DNA of 64,000 nt from Rhabditoides inermis (lineage: Eukaryota; Nematoda; Chromadorea; Rhabditida; Rhabditidae), in contig CAWZYM010000185.1 of the NCBI GenBank assembly GCA_963966185.1, positions 625,001-689,000 of the forward strand. Direction: 5' to 3'. The stretch's first letter is position 1. Each line of letters starts with the position of its first letter. A program made the translations under genes and the position numbers. Shown in pieces: positions 50,595-62,496 of this stretch. The notes under the pieces are model-generated. The model made no database searches. It was not told the origin of the DNA and saw only the letters and a list, made by a program, of their open reading frames with translations.

Positions 50595-51101
50595 TGTCAG
50601 CGGAGCTAGCGCGCCGCTGAGATCTCTCTCACTCACTAAGTGTGTAGCTCGCTCATTCGTTCATAGATCACTCTCTCATTGCAGAATCGCCAGTGCCAAC
50701 GGCGGAGCGAGGAGGCGGGTCGATCTACAGATCTACTCCCGCCAAGACAGAAGACTCTAGTACACTCACCACCGGCAGTACATAAGGAGGGCCGAGAGCT
50801 CAGTCGGGAGCGAGCTCTGGCAGACAAGCCAGATGCCGTCACTATGACTCGCCAGCTCTGAGAGCAGGCCTGTCACCACTGTTCCCTTTTCCCCACTATA
50901 TTCCTTTGCCGATCATAAACCTCTATGCCTTGTTGCGTGTTTGGGTGTATTGTGGTCGTGTCTCTGGGGACTGTAGGAATGATTTGTCATGGTTCTCTCT
51001 CTTGTCGTCTGGCTCCTCCGCGCACAATCGAGACTCTGGGTTCTCTCTTCGGAGGTGTCCTTGGGCAAGACCTATGTCCTTCGGGATATAGATCCTCTGA
51101 T
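50595..51101 (+). repeat. 3' LTR of element 2
   Basis: 507 bp, apparently identical to 41365-41871. It is followed by TATATGATG, with ATAT matching the left flank. Confidence 0.92.
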
Positions 51102-53224
51102 TATATGATGAATCGAAAGATCTACATGCGGTCTTTCCTTAAACAATTTTTTCACCACTGGTGTTTCTATTCACCATATCATTCTCATAAGTCAAGTAAA
51201 CGGTAGTATAAATGAGTGGAAAAGATTCAACCACTAAATTTAAGCTAAGTATGTAACTCTAGGAAAACTAGAGTAAGGTTTTTTCTTCAAAATCGGCCGC
51301 AATGACCGGCCGACATTATCTGCGGTCTCAATAAGTGAAAACTAAATTTCAAATATTCAAGTATCAATATTGTCATCGTAAAACAACGGAGGATTTGGCT
51401 CATGGGGTACAAATGAAAAATTGCGTTGTCAATATATCACGTTATCAGGAATGCTAAATACGAGTCTGATCTAGGCACCACATCACTTTCTACCGTATTA
51501 GTGTCAGGATTACATCATCTTGATTCACCTTGTGAATTCAGAACCACCTTTTGCAGATTGCATACAGTCCTCAGGTGTTATCATGTTATCATATAAATTA
51601 TATGATTCATTGATACAGGTACGCCGGGATCGCATTGCAAACAGCATACTTTATGGACTTTTTGATCGGCTACCACTGTATCAGATTATGATCTTTTTGT
51701 TTCCATATTTGACTTTACGACCTGGTTTCACGTGCACAATTGCACACTACTATTATCTATTATATTGTGGTCAGGAATACATATTTCGATGTACAAAAAG
51801 GAACGAAATACTTTGTTCTCTGCTAATGGGGTACGGTTTATTATTGTGCGGTATGTATTTTTGAAGGGTGAGTACATGACTACAACGATACATCAAAGCT
51901 CTGCATGGGAATTGTAGATGAAGTATAGTTCTATGCTCGCATTAAGTTGCGCGCGGTGGGGTAGATCAGAGGAAGACGGAGAGTCAGCTCTCGGCAATAG
52001 CGCGCAAAACAAGAGAGGCAAACGGTTATGGCACCGTATTTCGAACTGCAAGCGAGGTAGATCGAAAACTATCGCCCTGGCGCAGAGTATAGCGTTTCTG
52101 TTTCGTTGGTGTCTGGTTCACACATTTATTTCGCGTTCGATGTGAAAAAAATAGAGTTCATTTGCTCATAGTAAGTTAGTTTCTTCACCTTTTTCTTCAC
52201 CTCTCAGAAAATCGAATGGTACAAAAACCAATATGACACTTATATAACACTAATACCGCCTTTGTACTAAATATCATTTTCCTAACATTTCCGTTCTAAC
52301 ACTCTCATCCACCCCTTTTCATAAAATAAACATTCAATCCTTTTTCATCAGAATTTAGAAGGTTCTCGTTATTCACAAGTTGATTGATATTCAGAAAACA
52401 AAGCAGCTCAGAATTGTGAGACAAAGGACACAAGGCTCGATATCCTTTTGAGAAAAGCGAGGGTGTTGGCTTTTGAGGGGATAAGGTGATGAGGCGATAT
52501 TGAACTTGCCCAGCCATTTGAGGAATGGTTACTTATCGGCAAGGTGGGTGGAGGAGGAAAAGGAGGAGGAGGAGGAGGAGGAGGAGGAGGAGGAGAGAGA
52601 GAGAGAGAGAGAGAGGAGATAAGCCTTATGCATTAAAGTCTCACCCACACAGAAGCCGCCACAAAGTCACGCGGTCGCTAATCACTATAAAAAAACAAAT
52701 CGAATAATCCGAAGATGAGAATATGTATATGTGAGGGTGTTTGCGAGGGTGGAGGATGATAAAGTGATAAACATTACGAGAACGATTAGAGACGATTCTA
52801 GGAATTCAGGAAATCACATATCATCACATGTTATCTCTTTTCTGTAAAAGAACGTTTCCGGTTGCGGTAGGGATGTGAAGAGATATTTGAATCCGAAAGA
52901 AAGATGGGGAAAACATTTTGTGTAGTTCACTCATGGGTATAGTCTAAAATATGTTGTTTCGGTTTTCGGTGTTTGAGTATTTCCATTTGAATCCGTTGTC
53001 TTTCTGCATTTTGAAACAAACAGCGTGAAGTATTCGAGTATTCTTCAAATTCACAGTTGCACCTACACTGCTCTAGGAAGCAATTGAAATACGTCAACAC
53101 GCGAGCATGATTACGTTTCCAAAAGTATGCTTTGCACTTCTACACTACACTTTTACTTTGAAATACAAATGTGATGTGCTAAAAGAGTACTGAGTACTGT
53201 AGTGCGAATTGAGAGGCATGAAGG

Positions 53225-53335
53225 TGAGGTCAGTCTCTTCAAAACACCTCTTTCATAACGCCTTCGAAACACGCTGTTTGGTCGTGTTTCGAAGGCTTTT
53301 CGAAGTCAGTATCGAGTTTCGAAAAGACCGACCAC
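53225..53335. repeat. MITE-like element, copy 2
   Basis: GTCAGTCTCTTC at one end and GAAAAGACCGACC at the other match the termini of 31067-31254. The interior, with CTTCGAAACACG, is shorter. Confidence 0.6.
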
Positions 53336-53540
53336 TACTTGAACGACGGTGATACCTGATGTTATAGCAAGTGCCATCCCGAAGATTGCTGAACACCAGT
53401 AGTAGAATAGCGAACGTCCAGAAAGAGTGCGCGCTGCCGCATCTGCTGTGGCCGGCAATTATCTAGTCTCTTTCCGACCCGACGAATACTTCCGCCTTTC
53501 CACCCTGCACGCACATAGCTAAGGCTTCAACGATCGCGTC

Positions 53541-53543
<3 letters not shown>

Positions 53544-53595
<52 letters not shown>

Positions 53596-53688
53596 GATAG
53601 AGAGATAGAGAGATAGAGATAGAAAGAGATAGAGAGAGAGAGACAGAGAGATAGAGAGAGAGAGAGGGGGGGGGAGACGAGGGGGGGG
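53544..53688. repeat. (GA)n microsatellite
   Basis: A GA/GATA-interrupted tract followed by two poly-G runs. Confidence 0.9.
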
Positions 53689-53871
53689 GGAGACGGGCTG
53701 TGCAGCGCGAAATTACTGCACTTTCTCTCTCTCTGGGGGGCAAAACACGACACTGTTGTCGATGCATACCAGTGCTTCCTGCTTCTTGTTTCGGACTTTC
53801 ATGCTCGCACTTTTGCCAACACCATAAAACTTATGTTGCACAGAGCACTTGAGTCTCTCTCTCTCTTTCTT

Positions 53872-53917
<46 letters not shown>

Positions 53918-54118
53918 GACGAAACACAACCCAAGGCAAAACGTGCAAAACACTCGATTTGCATACTGATCACCCTATGTGAATCAGCGTAATGAGCGGC
54001 GCATAGTAGGGGCGCATGCGAATCGTCGAGTTGCGGTGATTGGAATGAGTGTGTTGGGTTGATAAGGCGCGCTGCGGACTCCCATCGGCAGATCGTCATC
54101 CCAAGCCGATCCCACACC

Positions 54119-55794
54119 ATGCCCGCGCCTCAGGAGGACACATGGGCGTTCCAGCCCATCGGATCGCCCTTCCCCGACAACCCGGTACGACCGTACCCCT
54201 ACCGTAACCCTATCGTATCCTTGTCGTACCCCCTACCGTGTCCTGTCGTACCTTCTACCGTACCCCTACCGTGTCCATGTCGTACCCCCTCCCGTATCTC
54301 CTACCATATCATATTCATACCGTAACCCTACCTAGGTGCGTGTTCCCGGCCAGCAGAACATGTACATTGCGCTGTGGTACAAGCACGGCAAGCCGATTCA
54401 CGGACGCGCCTGGAACAACAACGGAGTCGTCGAGTGCAGCTTCGCGTACAGCAAGGTACTGTGGGTTACTGTATGGCGGGTTACTGTATGCGTCACGCGG
54501 CTTACTGCATTCTTGCACTTTAGGTCGAGCTGACGGGAAAGAAGGATCTCGGCGGTCAGATTCAGGTGCTCACCTATCAGGGCGACTTCAACACTCGCGG
54601 ATACTGGTGGGTTACTGTAAACCGATAGTTACCATAACCTACCGTACTCCAGGTACGAGTGGCTTCCGCTGAAGACTCGCGAGGCGAATGAGGCTCATCG
54701 CGAGTTGGTGCGCTGCGGTAACTCGTGCCCGGTCATGATGAAGACCAAGGACGGCAAGGACCTGCTGGGGTACGGTAGCTTGATTCGGGTACTGTAGATC
54801 GGTTACTGTACTCTGCATTTCAGATACCTCGACATGGGAACCGAGGTCGCCGCTGTCGGCGTTGACGGCAAGTCGGAGACTGTCTCGGGAGGAGCCACCA
54901 AGGTATACGGTAGATAGTGGCTATCGTAAGCCTAACCATACCGTTCTCCTAGGACCTCCTCGCCATCTTCCGCAACCTTCGTCCCCCGCCCACTGGAGTC
55001 AAGGTGTACGACGATATCTGGATCGATATCAAGTACCAGGACGCGTTCCCCAAGCTTCCCATCCAGGTGACGTCACTCGTCTAGCCCCGCCCTTTATAAC
55101 TCCGCCCTTTTCTAGGCCGATAACCGTCTGCTCAAGCAGGAGTCTGGACCCGACATGGCTCAGTACGTGGCTCTGTGGTACAAGCACGGACAGCCGCTGT
55201 TTGGGCGCGCCTTCCCCGACCAGGCCGGAAAGGTACCGCCCCCAGAGGCCACGCCCCCCCCCCCCACTGACCCCGCCCCCGTTGACCCCGCCCCTCTAGG
55301 TGCTCGCCCACTTTGGCTGGGACAAGCAGGAGAACGCGGGCCCCGAGATTGGATCGTTCCAGATGATCACTCTGCCGCCTCCCGAGAACGTGAGACCCCG
55401 CCCACTCAGGCTCCGCCCCCTCTAATCCTGCCCTTTTCAGCAAGGCATGGAGTACAAGTGGCTTCCCTACAAGGACTGCAAGAGCGGCGCGGGAGAGTTT
55501 AAGCCGGTTCACGTCGGCGACTGCTCGCCGTGTATCGTCAAGGACGACAAGGTACGGTGCTTTAGGTATACGGTAGCTCGGTACGGTTACTGTAGTCTAC
55601 CGTAATCCTTTCAGGGATTCGAGCTGCTCGGCAACATGCACTTTGGTATGGAGAAGGCGTCGGCCGGCTATGGCGGCAAGGAGAAGGTGGGCGTGGCATA
55701 AAGGGCGGAGCCTCATCGGTCGATATTGCAGGCTATCACCGGACCGGCTACTGCCAACCTGCTCATCCTCTGCAAGAACTCTCCTCCCAAGTAA
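54119..55794 (+). CDS. Two-repeat nematode protein (DM9/DUF3421-like?)
   Basis: Eleven exons: 54119-54184, 54336-54455, 54524-54606, 54653-54769, 54824-54902, 54953-55066, 55116-55232, 55300-55389, 55441-55551, 55615-55686, 55732-55794; 343 residues. All phases agree and introns are only 46-151 bp. There is no signal peptide or membrane segment, so it is probably cytosolic. The protein is an internal duplication of about 178 residues: ALWYKHG at 34-40 and 212-218, each followed by GRA, and YEWLP/YKWLP at 91-95 and 267-271. This pattern recalls DM9/DUF3421 repeat proteins, some of which bind sugars, but that match is tentative. GC-rich codons imply good expression. An AATAAA lies at 55880-55885. 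Confidence 0.85.
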
Positions 55795-55879
55795 ATATCG
55801 ATCGTTTATCGATTGATATATTGATCTTGATCGATCCGGCACATGTGACACTATCCGATTTTTTCCCGTTCAGAGATTC

Positions 55880-55885
55880 AATAAA
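55880..55885 (+). terminator. AATAAA poly(A) signal
   Basis: A canonical signal 86 bases after the stop of the two-repeat protein gene. Confidence 0.75.
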
Positions 55886-56688
55886 CTGTTTGTTCAAATA
55901 TGGTTTGTCGATTTGTGATTTGCGGTTGGTTCGAGCTGCTGGAAGGTCTTACCTGTATGCACATATGATCAAAGAAGCTATTTGCAGTAGAAGGGATGTA
56001 TGACTTGAGAACTTGAGAAAGAGAATGCGGAAGAAAATGGCGTAGACGAAATAAGTTCTATAAGTTTTGCAATCTAAAAAATTTTGCCTTTCTCGCACCG
56101 GAAATAACTCTCGAAAACGGGGGACGCACTATACACACTCACTCATTCACACTCACCTGTCAGTTGTCTGCCGAATACGCGGCGGTGCGCGCACAGATTG
56201 GCGTAGCGGATCCGCTGTCCTTGCCCTTCCTCTCTCCCATCAACATGTCCCGCACCCTGTCCGCTCACTCCCCGACCACTTCCCGCACCTCCGCCGCCGC
56301 GTTGCCTGTCGGGTTACGGTAGCGAATGGTAGTGGTATGGTGGTATGATGGTATGTTGTATTAATTCCTAATTGCTAACATTTGTGCAAATTTTCAATGT
56401 TCAACAGAATTTTTTACCGACTTATAGGGATCTCCGAACCATAGTTGTATTAAAAAAGTGCATCATTTTCATCATATTTTCACTTCCCTGCGCTAACTCG
56501 AGTTCGACATTTAGAGTGTACACTCTCTTTAAAGAATTAAAGAAGAACGCCGGGGAATCTCTCCCACTGTAAAGTTATCGCGCCTCGAACAGAATGTTTA
56601 GAAATAATGTGCGCGGAACACATACCGGCTGGCAGCAAGACGGTTAGACTGCCAATGGTTAACGCAGATAAGCGAGATAACCCGTCGC
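55886..56688. other. Intergenic DNA before the duplicated block
   Basis: No exon supported. AT-rich, except for a GC-rich patch near 56180-56320 with short open frames. Confidence 0.5.
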
Positions 56689-56696
56689 TATATAAG
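56689..56696 (+). promoter_or_regulatory. TATA box, peptide gene copy 1
   Basis: TATATAAG lies 50 bases before the ATG. The same octamer lies in the same place before copy 2 at 62447-62454, embedded in conserved flanks (GATAAGCGAGA...GCTATATAAGTGAT). Confidence 0.8.
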
Positions 56697-56738
56697 TGAT
56701 GTCGGGCCGAGGATGGGCATCCCTTCCAGCTTACCAAC

Positions 56739-57227
56739 ATGCGCCTCGTGGTCCTTCTCTCGTGCCTCGTTCTTCTAGGACTGGCAGGCAGCGATGCGTA
56801 CTGCGGTCTGAGTGAGTGATCGACTCAGCTCTACATTCCTCGTCAAAAAATATTACGTTGTCCGTTCTACCGCACACTGAACTGTTAGTCAGTGAAAATT
56901 TCATCTCACTTTCACAGTTCCTATTCGCAAGGCTGTCACCACACCTAGCTAACGTAGTGGTAACCTGGTAACGCTCTTGGTAAAATATGTTCGAATTCAC
57001 GCCCATCAGTTTTGTCAATTTGAAGAAAAAAAACATAATTGAACTGGCACTGGTCTTTCTCTAACCACCCAAATTTATCGTGAAAAGCGTGAAACTCATT
57101 TGCGAGCCACTACAAGACTAAGTCGCCCATTCAGAATGCGAAGACGCGCACGCGTTCGAGGACGGCTACGGACGCGTGTTGAGCTACAACGGGGCCATAC
57201 AGGACGATTGTCTCAACTACTGCCGGT

Positions 57228-57260
<33 letters not shown>

Positions 57261-57869
57261 GCGAGGGAGGGAGGGAGGGAGGGAGGGAGGGAGGGAGGGA
57301 GGGAGGGAGGGAGGGAGGGAGGGAGGGAGGGAGGGAGGGAGGGAGGGAGGGAGGGAGGGAGGGAGGGAGGGAGGGAGGGAGGGAGGGAGGGAGGGAGGGA
57401 GGGAGGGAGGGAGGGAGGGAGGGAGGGAGGGAGGGAGGGAGGGAGGGAGGGAGGGAGGGAGGGAGGGAGGGAGGGAGCGAGAGAGAGAGAGAGAGAGAGG
57501 GAGGGAGGGAGGGAGGGAGGGAGGGAGGGAGGGAGGGAGGGAGGGAGGGAGGGAGGGAGGGAGGGAGGGAGGGAGGGAGGGAGGGAGGGAGGGAGGGAGG
57601 GAGGGAGGGAGGGAGGGAGGGAGGGAGGGAGGGAGGGAGGGAGGGAGGGAGGGAGGGAGGGAGGGAGGGAGGGAGGGAGGGAGGGAGGGAGGGAGGGAGG
57701 GAGGGAGGGAGGGAGGGAGGGAGGGAGAGAGAGAGGTGGACTCAAAGAAGTCATTTTCAGGGCTTACGCAATGTCGCTCGGCCAGCCAGGCTCGTCTTCG
57801 GCTGCGTTCCAATTCCAAGGAACTCGCTGCACATGCTGCACTCTCTTCCCCGCATGCCCATCCCAGTAG
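56739..57869 (+). CDS. Secreted eight-cysteine peptide, copy 1
   Basis: Three exons, 56739-56811, 57135-57225 and 57761-57869, give 90 residues. The signal peptide (MRLVVLLSCLVLLGLAG) ends near residue 20. The mature 70-residue part has cysteines at 22, 26, 50, 54, 78, 80, 81 and 87, spaced CX3C, CX3C, CXCC, X5, C. This suggests a disulfide-stabilised extracellular peptide. No family recognised; an antimicrobial, signalling or structural role is possible. Intron 2 is almost entirely (GAGG)n. An acceptor-like CCTTCCAG sits nine bases before the ATG, but so does a TATA box at -50, so trans-splicing is uncertain. AATAAA at 57962-57967. Paralogue at 62497-62901. Confidence 0.85.
57231..57728. repeat. 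(GAGG)n expansion in intron 2 of peptide copy 1
   Basis: About 115 units of GGGA/GAGG in two blocks split by a GA run at 57478-57500. The matching intron of copy 2 has only about 75 bases, so the repeat expanded after the duplication or contracted in copy 2. Confidence 0.95.
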
Positions 57870-58479
57870 TCACCTCTCTCCTATAGTCACCGCCCCTCGG
57901 CGCTACCCATATCAACAGGGCTATGAATGTGTCTAAACTACGATCATGAAACACGATGTCTAATAAACGATTCACTGATCCCTCCCATATCAACCCAGCG
58001 CAGACCTTCCGAGATTCCTTCATGTCACACATTCAGCTTCAACGATTTATGATGTTTGTGATCGATTCCGTTTATTCACCTTCGCACACATGTTACATAA
58101 ATACTACTCACAGTCAGAATAGAATTCTCTCTAGAGCAAAACGACAATAGTACACGAATCAATCGATACATCGATAAATCATTGCGCAAAGTGACATCGG
58201 GATACAAAATGAGTACGAAAAATCGGTCGTGTGGCCTTTTCGGTTAGTACTAATCGTGAAACCATGGTATATAGCATTAGAAAAAGTTATAGCGGCTAGA
58301 CATAGTCTACCCGAGAGAAGAATGAGAGTGAGAGAGTATCTCAAGAGAATACTGTAGCACAGAGTACTGTACGCACAGTACCCACCCGTACGCCACGTCT
58401 CAGACGCATGTGCAATACCACACACAAAACAACACAACAACAATCTCAAATAGGCAAGACACACGATTCCCTGCTTCGT

Positions 58480-59574
58480 CTACACCTCCTTCTTCTCCCT
58501 CTCCACTGGGGGCGGGGCTCGAGTGGGCGGAGTCTCCAACTCGCTCGCCTCACTCGGAGACGGCAGCGAGTCCATGGCACTGTCGCGCTGCTCCCTCAGT
58601 CGCTCCTCCTCCCTCCTCTCCGCCCGCCGTCTCCGCCTCTTCTCCTTCCTCGAGTGGGCGGGGCCAGAGAGGGCGGAGCTAGTCGTGCTCGTCACACTGA
58701 TTGCGTCCTCTTGTCGCCTCCTCTCCTCCTCCTTCACTGGCTGCTCCCTCTTCTGCTCCTCTCGCAGTCGCTCCATCGCCAATCGAATCTTCTCCTCCAC
58801 CAGCTTCTCCATATCACTCGAAGCAATCACCGCCGGTCGACGACGAGCCTAAATCAGTCAATCAATAATATCAATCAATCGATAAAGTGATTGATACACA
58901 CCTTCATGTATGCGATACACGACTGGAGAACAAAGGCGAGTAGCAGTGTGGCGACTTGGGCCGAGACGACCACGTAGACGACTTGCTCCGTCTCAAATCA
59001 GCACGTCACAACTACAGGTACACCTTTCTACTTTCTTTTTGTCGCTCCCTATGGCGACAAGTCAGCTCAACAACAACACATGTAGAGATTTTGAACTGCA
59101 CTAATTTGTATATTTCCTCCCTCTCCTCTCACCGTCCAGAATCCATCGAGGTGGGAGGCGAAGGCGGCGGGCTGAATGGCAGCATCCTCCATCTCGTCGT
59201 CCTCCTCACACGAAGACTCCTCCACCGGCTGAACACACAACTGTCTCCCAGGCTCCGCCCCTTGACGCCCCGCCCACCCACTCACCTTCATCCTGGCTAG
59301 TTCGCCGGCGCCGCGCACAGCGTGCATCCACGCAGACAGCTGCGAGATCTCGCCGCGGAGCTGATGCAGCTGGAACGCACCATGTCGCTCTCTCTCTCTC
59401 CTCTCTCTCTCTTTCCTCCCTCTCTCTCCTCTCTCTCTCCCCCTCCTTCTCTCCCCACCCACCTCCTCCGTGTACTTCCCCTCCACCTCCTTGGCCGCTT
59501 CCCTCACAGCCTCTCTGGCCACTCGCTTGCTCTCCGCCTGCTGTCTCTGCTGCTCGTCCGTCTGCGCCACGTAT
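58480..59574 (-). CDS. One-pass membrane coiled-coil protein, copy 1
   Basis: Five exons on the minus strand: 59574-59463, 59369-59286, 59228-59133, 58991-58902, 58848-58480. The first starts in phase 1, so at least one upstream coding exon is missing unless translation begins at an ATG at 59603. At least 250 residues: an N-terminal coiled coil (QQRQQAESKRVAREAVREAA), an acidic stretch (EESSCEEDDEMEDAA), a membrane segment (QVATLLLAFVLQSCIAYMK), then a long charged coiled coil (EEKIRLAMERLREEQKREQ) and a Pro/Ser tail. No family recognised. It lies convergent to peptide copy 1, and both are repeated together at 62.4-64 kb. Confidence 0.7.
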
Positions 59575-59603
59575 CTAAATATCGATTGATTATCGATTAT
59601 CAC

Positions 59604-61233
59604 CCCAAAATCTACGGCATATTTCGGTATTTCTCACTACGAAATACACAACTTCGCGAGGCGTTTTCTACACCTTATCTTCATTTTTAGCATATAGTTT
59701 ATTGATTTTAAGTGATTGTATTTTCACGTTCTTTCACGTGGTAGTCGTAGTTTACACACGAAATTTAGAGTGGTACCTTCCTTTAAAGAGAATACTCGAG
59801 ACCAATCATCAAAAGCTTCACCAACTGCAATTACTTCTAACCTACCGAACTAGAAAAGGAGCTCGCAGGACTTATCTGAGATCCATGCCCATACTCACCG
59901 TGCCTCCCTCGTTGGTCTGATGGCTGCTACTATTCCATTGCCTCGTGGATGGAAGTGCGATCCGGGTCAAACATCTGCAAAAATCGCAAACCAGCTAGTT
60001 ATTTTATCCACACATTACAATGCTAGAACGAGCACAATCTATCTTCTACAAAATCGTTTATGACAGCCTCCTTTGACTGTCAATACTCAATAGCATGGCC
60101 GAACGTACGCCCGTGTCAGACCCACGGCCGACGGTCTACCATACACTGCCGAGTGACGAGGACAGCGCGGGGCGCCGTGGCGGTGCCCGGTCTCCACATC
60201 ACGGCACGTCACCTAAATTTGCAACAATACCGATACATTTACAGACTAGCGCTTTTACTGTTTTAATTAATTGTAATTAACATTGTAATTAACATACTTA
60301 ACATTGAAGCGGGTCAGTGGAGTATGCCCGTGCGCCACATGGGCGAACACGCGCGACGCAATGTTCGGGGTCCCTGTCACACTCGCGGATCACCTGTTAT
60401 CACACGTTATTTTGTGCAAACGTTGAGTGATAAACAGATATTTCGGAGCGAGATAATATTAGTGAAAGTAAGCGCAGCAAACAATGATGACAACATGGCG
60501 AGTAAGTAGACATCGGGAATGAATACGAATCAACACATACCGAGAAATATAATACGAATGAGAATATTAATTAGGAGTTGAAGACGGGGATGATGACGGA
60601 ATAGATGAAAATGCGCTTTCATCTGATAGGTTAGCAACAAAAAAAGTCGGAAAGATAGATAATGTTATGCGTAACGATGCTGATTAGGTCAACTAGAATA
60701 AGCACGGATGCTCTGATATCACGATAAATGAATACAATGAAAAAATGCATTAAAACAAAACTTACTTAAAACAAAACAAAACAATTATTTTCTCGTCAAA
60801 CAATACGAAAAAGTTGGAGATGACGGCTCTTCAAAGACGAGTATGCAAATGTCACGCGTTTCTACCAGAACTCTACCGGATTGTTCCCAGCACTCCATTC
60901 TCCATCCCTGATATGCTGCATGCATTCGCTTTGTCGTACTGACTTATGCAATAAATACTCAACATCAGCTGCTGACTCGCATCATTATCAATATTTTGTT
61001 TTAATATCAATGTTTTGAAACACTCAACAATCGTAATCGTCTCTCAATCATGCCACGTCTCCCTTTTCTTCCTCTTCTTCTTTCTCTCTCCTCCAATAAC
61101 TTTTCTCTTTGTCTACTCCTTGGCCTCTCTCTCCCTCTCCCCATCTCTCTATCTTTTTATCCTCTTTTACTTTTTTAGATCGTTATTCATCATTCATTGA
61201 AGTATTATTCTTTTAAATTCCCATTAACCAAAA
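59604..61233. other. Region between the duplicated blocks
   Basis: No firmly supported gene. A 61-codon plus-strand frame at 60095-60280 (MAERTPVSDPRPT...) looks protein-like at its start, but no partner exon was found. A minus-strand stretch at 59899-59975 with a good acceptor and donor may be a further exon of the membrane protein: its 3' phase fits, but its frame has an upstream stop and no ATG. Confidence 0.4.
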
Positions 61234-61384
61234 CGGGGGAACTGTCGCGTTCCCTATCCGAAAACGGGGCAAGTGTCGCATGCTCAAAAAAGGGGGAAGT
61301 GTCGCTGATTTTGGCGAGCGATTTTCATATTGGGGGAAATGTCGCAAGAAGACTCTCTGTAGAGTTAAATGGGGGAAGTGTCGG
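61234..61384. promoter_or_regulatory. Five spaced copies of GGGGGAAGTGTCGC
   Basis: Near-identical 14-base words at 61234-61248, 61265-61279, 61291-61305, 61331-61345 and 61370-61384, separated by unrelated AT-rich sequence. All point the same way, about 320-470 bases upstream of a small secreted-protein gene. The spacing (26-41) is too irregular for a tandem repeat, so this looks like a cluster of protein-binding sites. Confidence 0.5.
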
Positions 61385-61702
61385 GAAGGGATTTCTCAAT
61401 GCCTGATTTCTCAATGCTTGTTGACAGCTGCTGGCTTGTGAAAAAAAATTATCGCCACCTGATAATATCCGAATTTGTCAATAACCCAGGAGTGCTACAA
61501 TATATAAATTGCTCGGAAAACTCATCTGTGCCAACATTTACTTTTATTACTTTGTTTGTACATATATATTCACTTTCCAATAGCTTATTACCAGGCTCCC
61601 CTATTATATATTCCCGTTTGTAAATACATATGTAGATAACCTCTGAACAATGACTATACGTTCATTTCGTTGCACACCTATCCTATCAATTACAGTGGGA
61701 GA

Positions 61703-61957
61703 ATGCCGTTTGAAGCGAAACACGCACTGCTGTTGCTGGTGTTGCTGTCGGCGCCACAGCTGTTGGATGCTGGACCGGGGATGTGTGTCGCCTGTCTGAC
61801 CGCCTGTGGAGCCATTATCATTATTACATCGATTCCCGTTGTTGCTGCGGCTGCAGCCACGGCAGGAGCAGGAATCGCTGCCGCATCGCCGCTGGGAGTG
61901 CTGATAGCGGAACACTGCTCCATGTGCGTCGGCCTGTGTATAGCGCCCACCCCATAG
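61703..61957 (+). CDS. Small hydrophobic Cys-containing secreted protein
   Basis: One exon, 84 residues. The ATG follows an acceptor-like TTACAG by seven bases. The signal peptide (HALLLLVLLSAPQLLDA) is followed by GPGMCVACLTAC, a very hydrophobic Ala/Ile/Gly-rich core and CSMCVGLCIAPTP. The Cys-hydrophobic-Cys plan resembles small nematode proteins annotated as zygote-specific class 3-like, but that is only a resemblance. It may insert in or bind membranes. It lies between the two copies of the duplicated block and belongs to neither. Confidence 0.7.
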   Translation: MPFEAKHALLLLVLLSAPQLLDAGPGMCVACLTACGAIIIITSIPVVAAAAATAGAGIAAASPLGVLIAEHCSMCVGLCIAPTP

Positions 61958-62446
61958 AAGGGATCCGACAGATTGCGAAAGAGGAGGACACCCGCAACTC
62001 AATAATTTGATAAGAATCACCATTCATTGTATACAAACTTCAAAATTTAAGTGTGCATTACGCTTGATTATTATTTTTTTTTACATATGAGCTGTCATAT
62101 AACCTGTAACATCTGTACTTGATTCTGAAAGTAAATACTTGATACTTGATTCACTTGGCAAATTTGTTCATTTGATACCGACTTTATGCTATGTTTTGAT
62201 AAGATAAAAGTTGGTTTGAGTTCAGAGTCAACGAAGAGCAATGTGGAAATTTTCCGGCAAGTTTCTCGCTTCTGAAGTTCACGTTAAAAACGCTTCGCAC
62301 TTTCATCGAACTGTACCATCGATCGAAACCCGAAGAGCATGGAACGGGATAATTAGATAAGAGATAAATTATCACACAAACTGATTAAAAAACCATGATG
62401 TCAGATATTCAAAACCCTGAGCGTGATAAGCGAGACAAACCATTGC
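61958..62446. other. Intergenic DNA before peptide copy 2
   Basis: AT-rich and noncoding by inspection. Homology to the flank of copy 1 begins only near 62420. Confidence 0.5.
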
Positions 62447-62454
62447 TATATAAG
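62447..62454 (+). promoter_or_regulatory. TATA box, peptide gene copy 2
   Basis: TATATAAG 50 bases before the ATG, conserved with copy 1 in sequence and distance. Confidence 0.8.
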
Positions 62455-62496
62455 TGATAACGGGTAGACGTTGGAACTGCGTTCCAGCCTTCCAAG

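Larger units (their letters stand above)
41365..51101 (+). mobile_element. Element 2: 9.7-kb LTR element with gag only
   Basis: 507-bp LTRs, identical by eye, frame a plus-strand element. A primer site (TGGTTGCAGCGAG) follows the left LTR and a purine tract (GTGAGGGGGGAGG) precedes the right one. ATAT lies before the left LTR and again just after the right one, a 4-bp duplication. The only supported protein is a 331-residue Gag. There is no protease, reverse transcriptase or integrase in the 3.7 kb after gag. The 4-kb leader is unusually long and structured. Gag-only elements with terminal repeats are known in other genomes (TR-GAG type) and depend on autonomous relatives. Confidence 0.9.
51102..54118. 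other. Intergenic DNA right of element 2
   Basis: No gene supported. An open frame at 51520-51864 has no splice or family support. GGA/GA tracts lie at 52551-52617, GA at 53544-53688 and CT at 53852-53914. A MITE-like copy lies at 53225-53335. The words GAGAGTCAGCTC and CGGCAATAGCGCGC near 51980 recur in a kinase intron near 6050. Confidence 0.5.

Noticed and set aside
51520..51864. 114-codon ORF right of element 2
   Set aside because: AT-rich, no domain, no splice sites; likely chance.
57100..57936. 278-codon GGREGGRE ORF and its antisense LPPSLPPS ORFs
   Set aside because: Read-through of (GAGG)n in an intron; the real gene splices around it.
60095..60280. 61-codon ORF starting MAERTPVSDPRP
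   Set aside because: The first half looks like a coding exon, but no downstream exon or homologue could be assigned; mentioned only in the region note.
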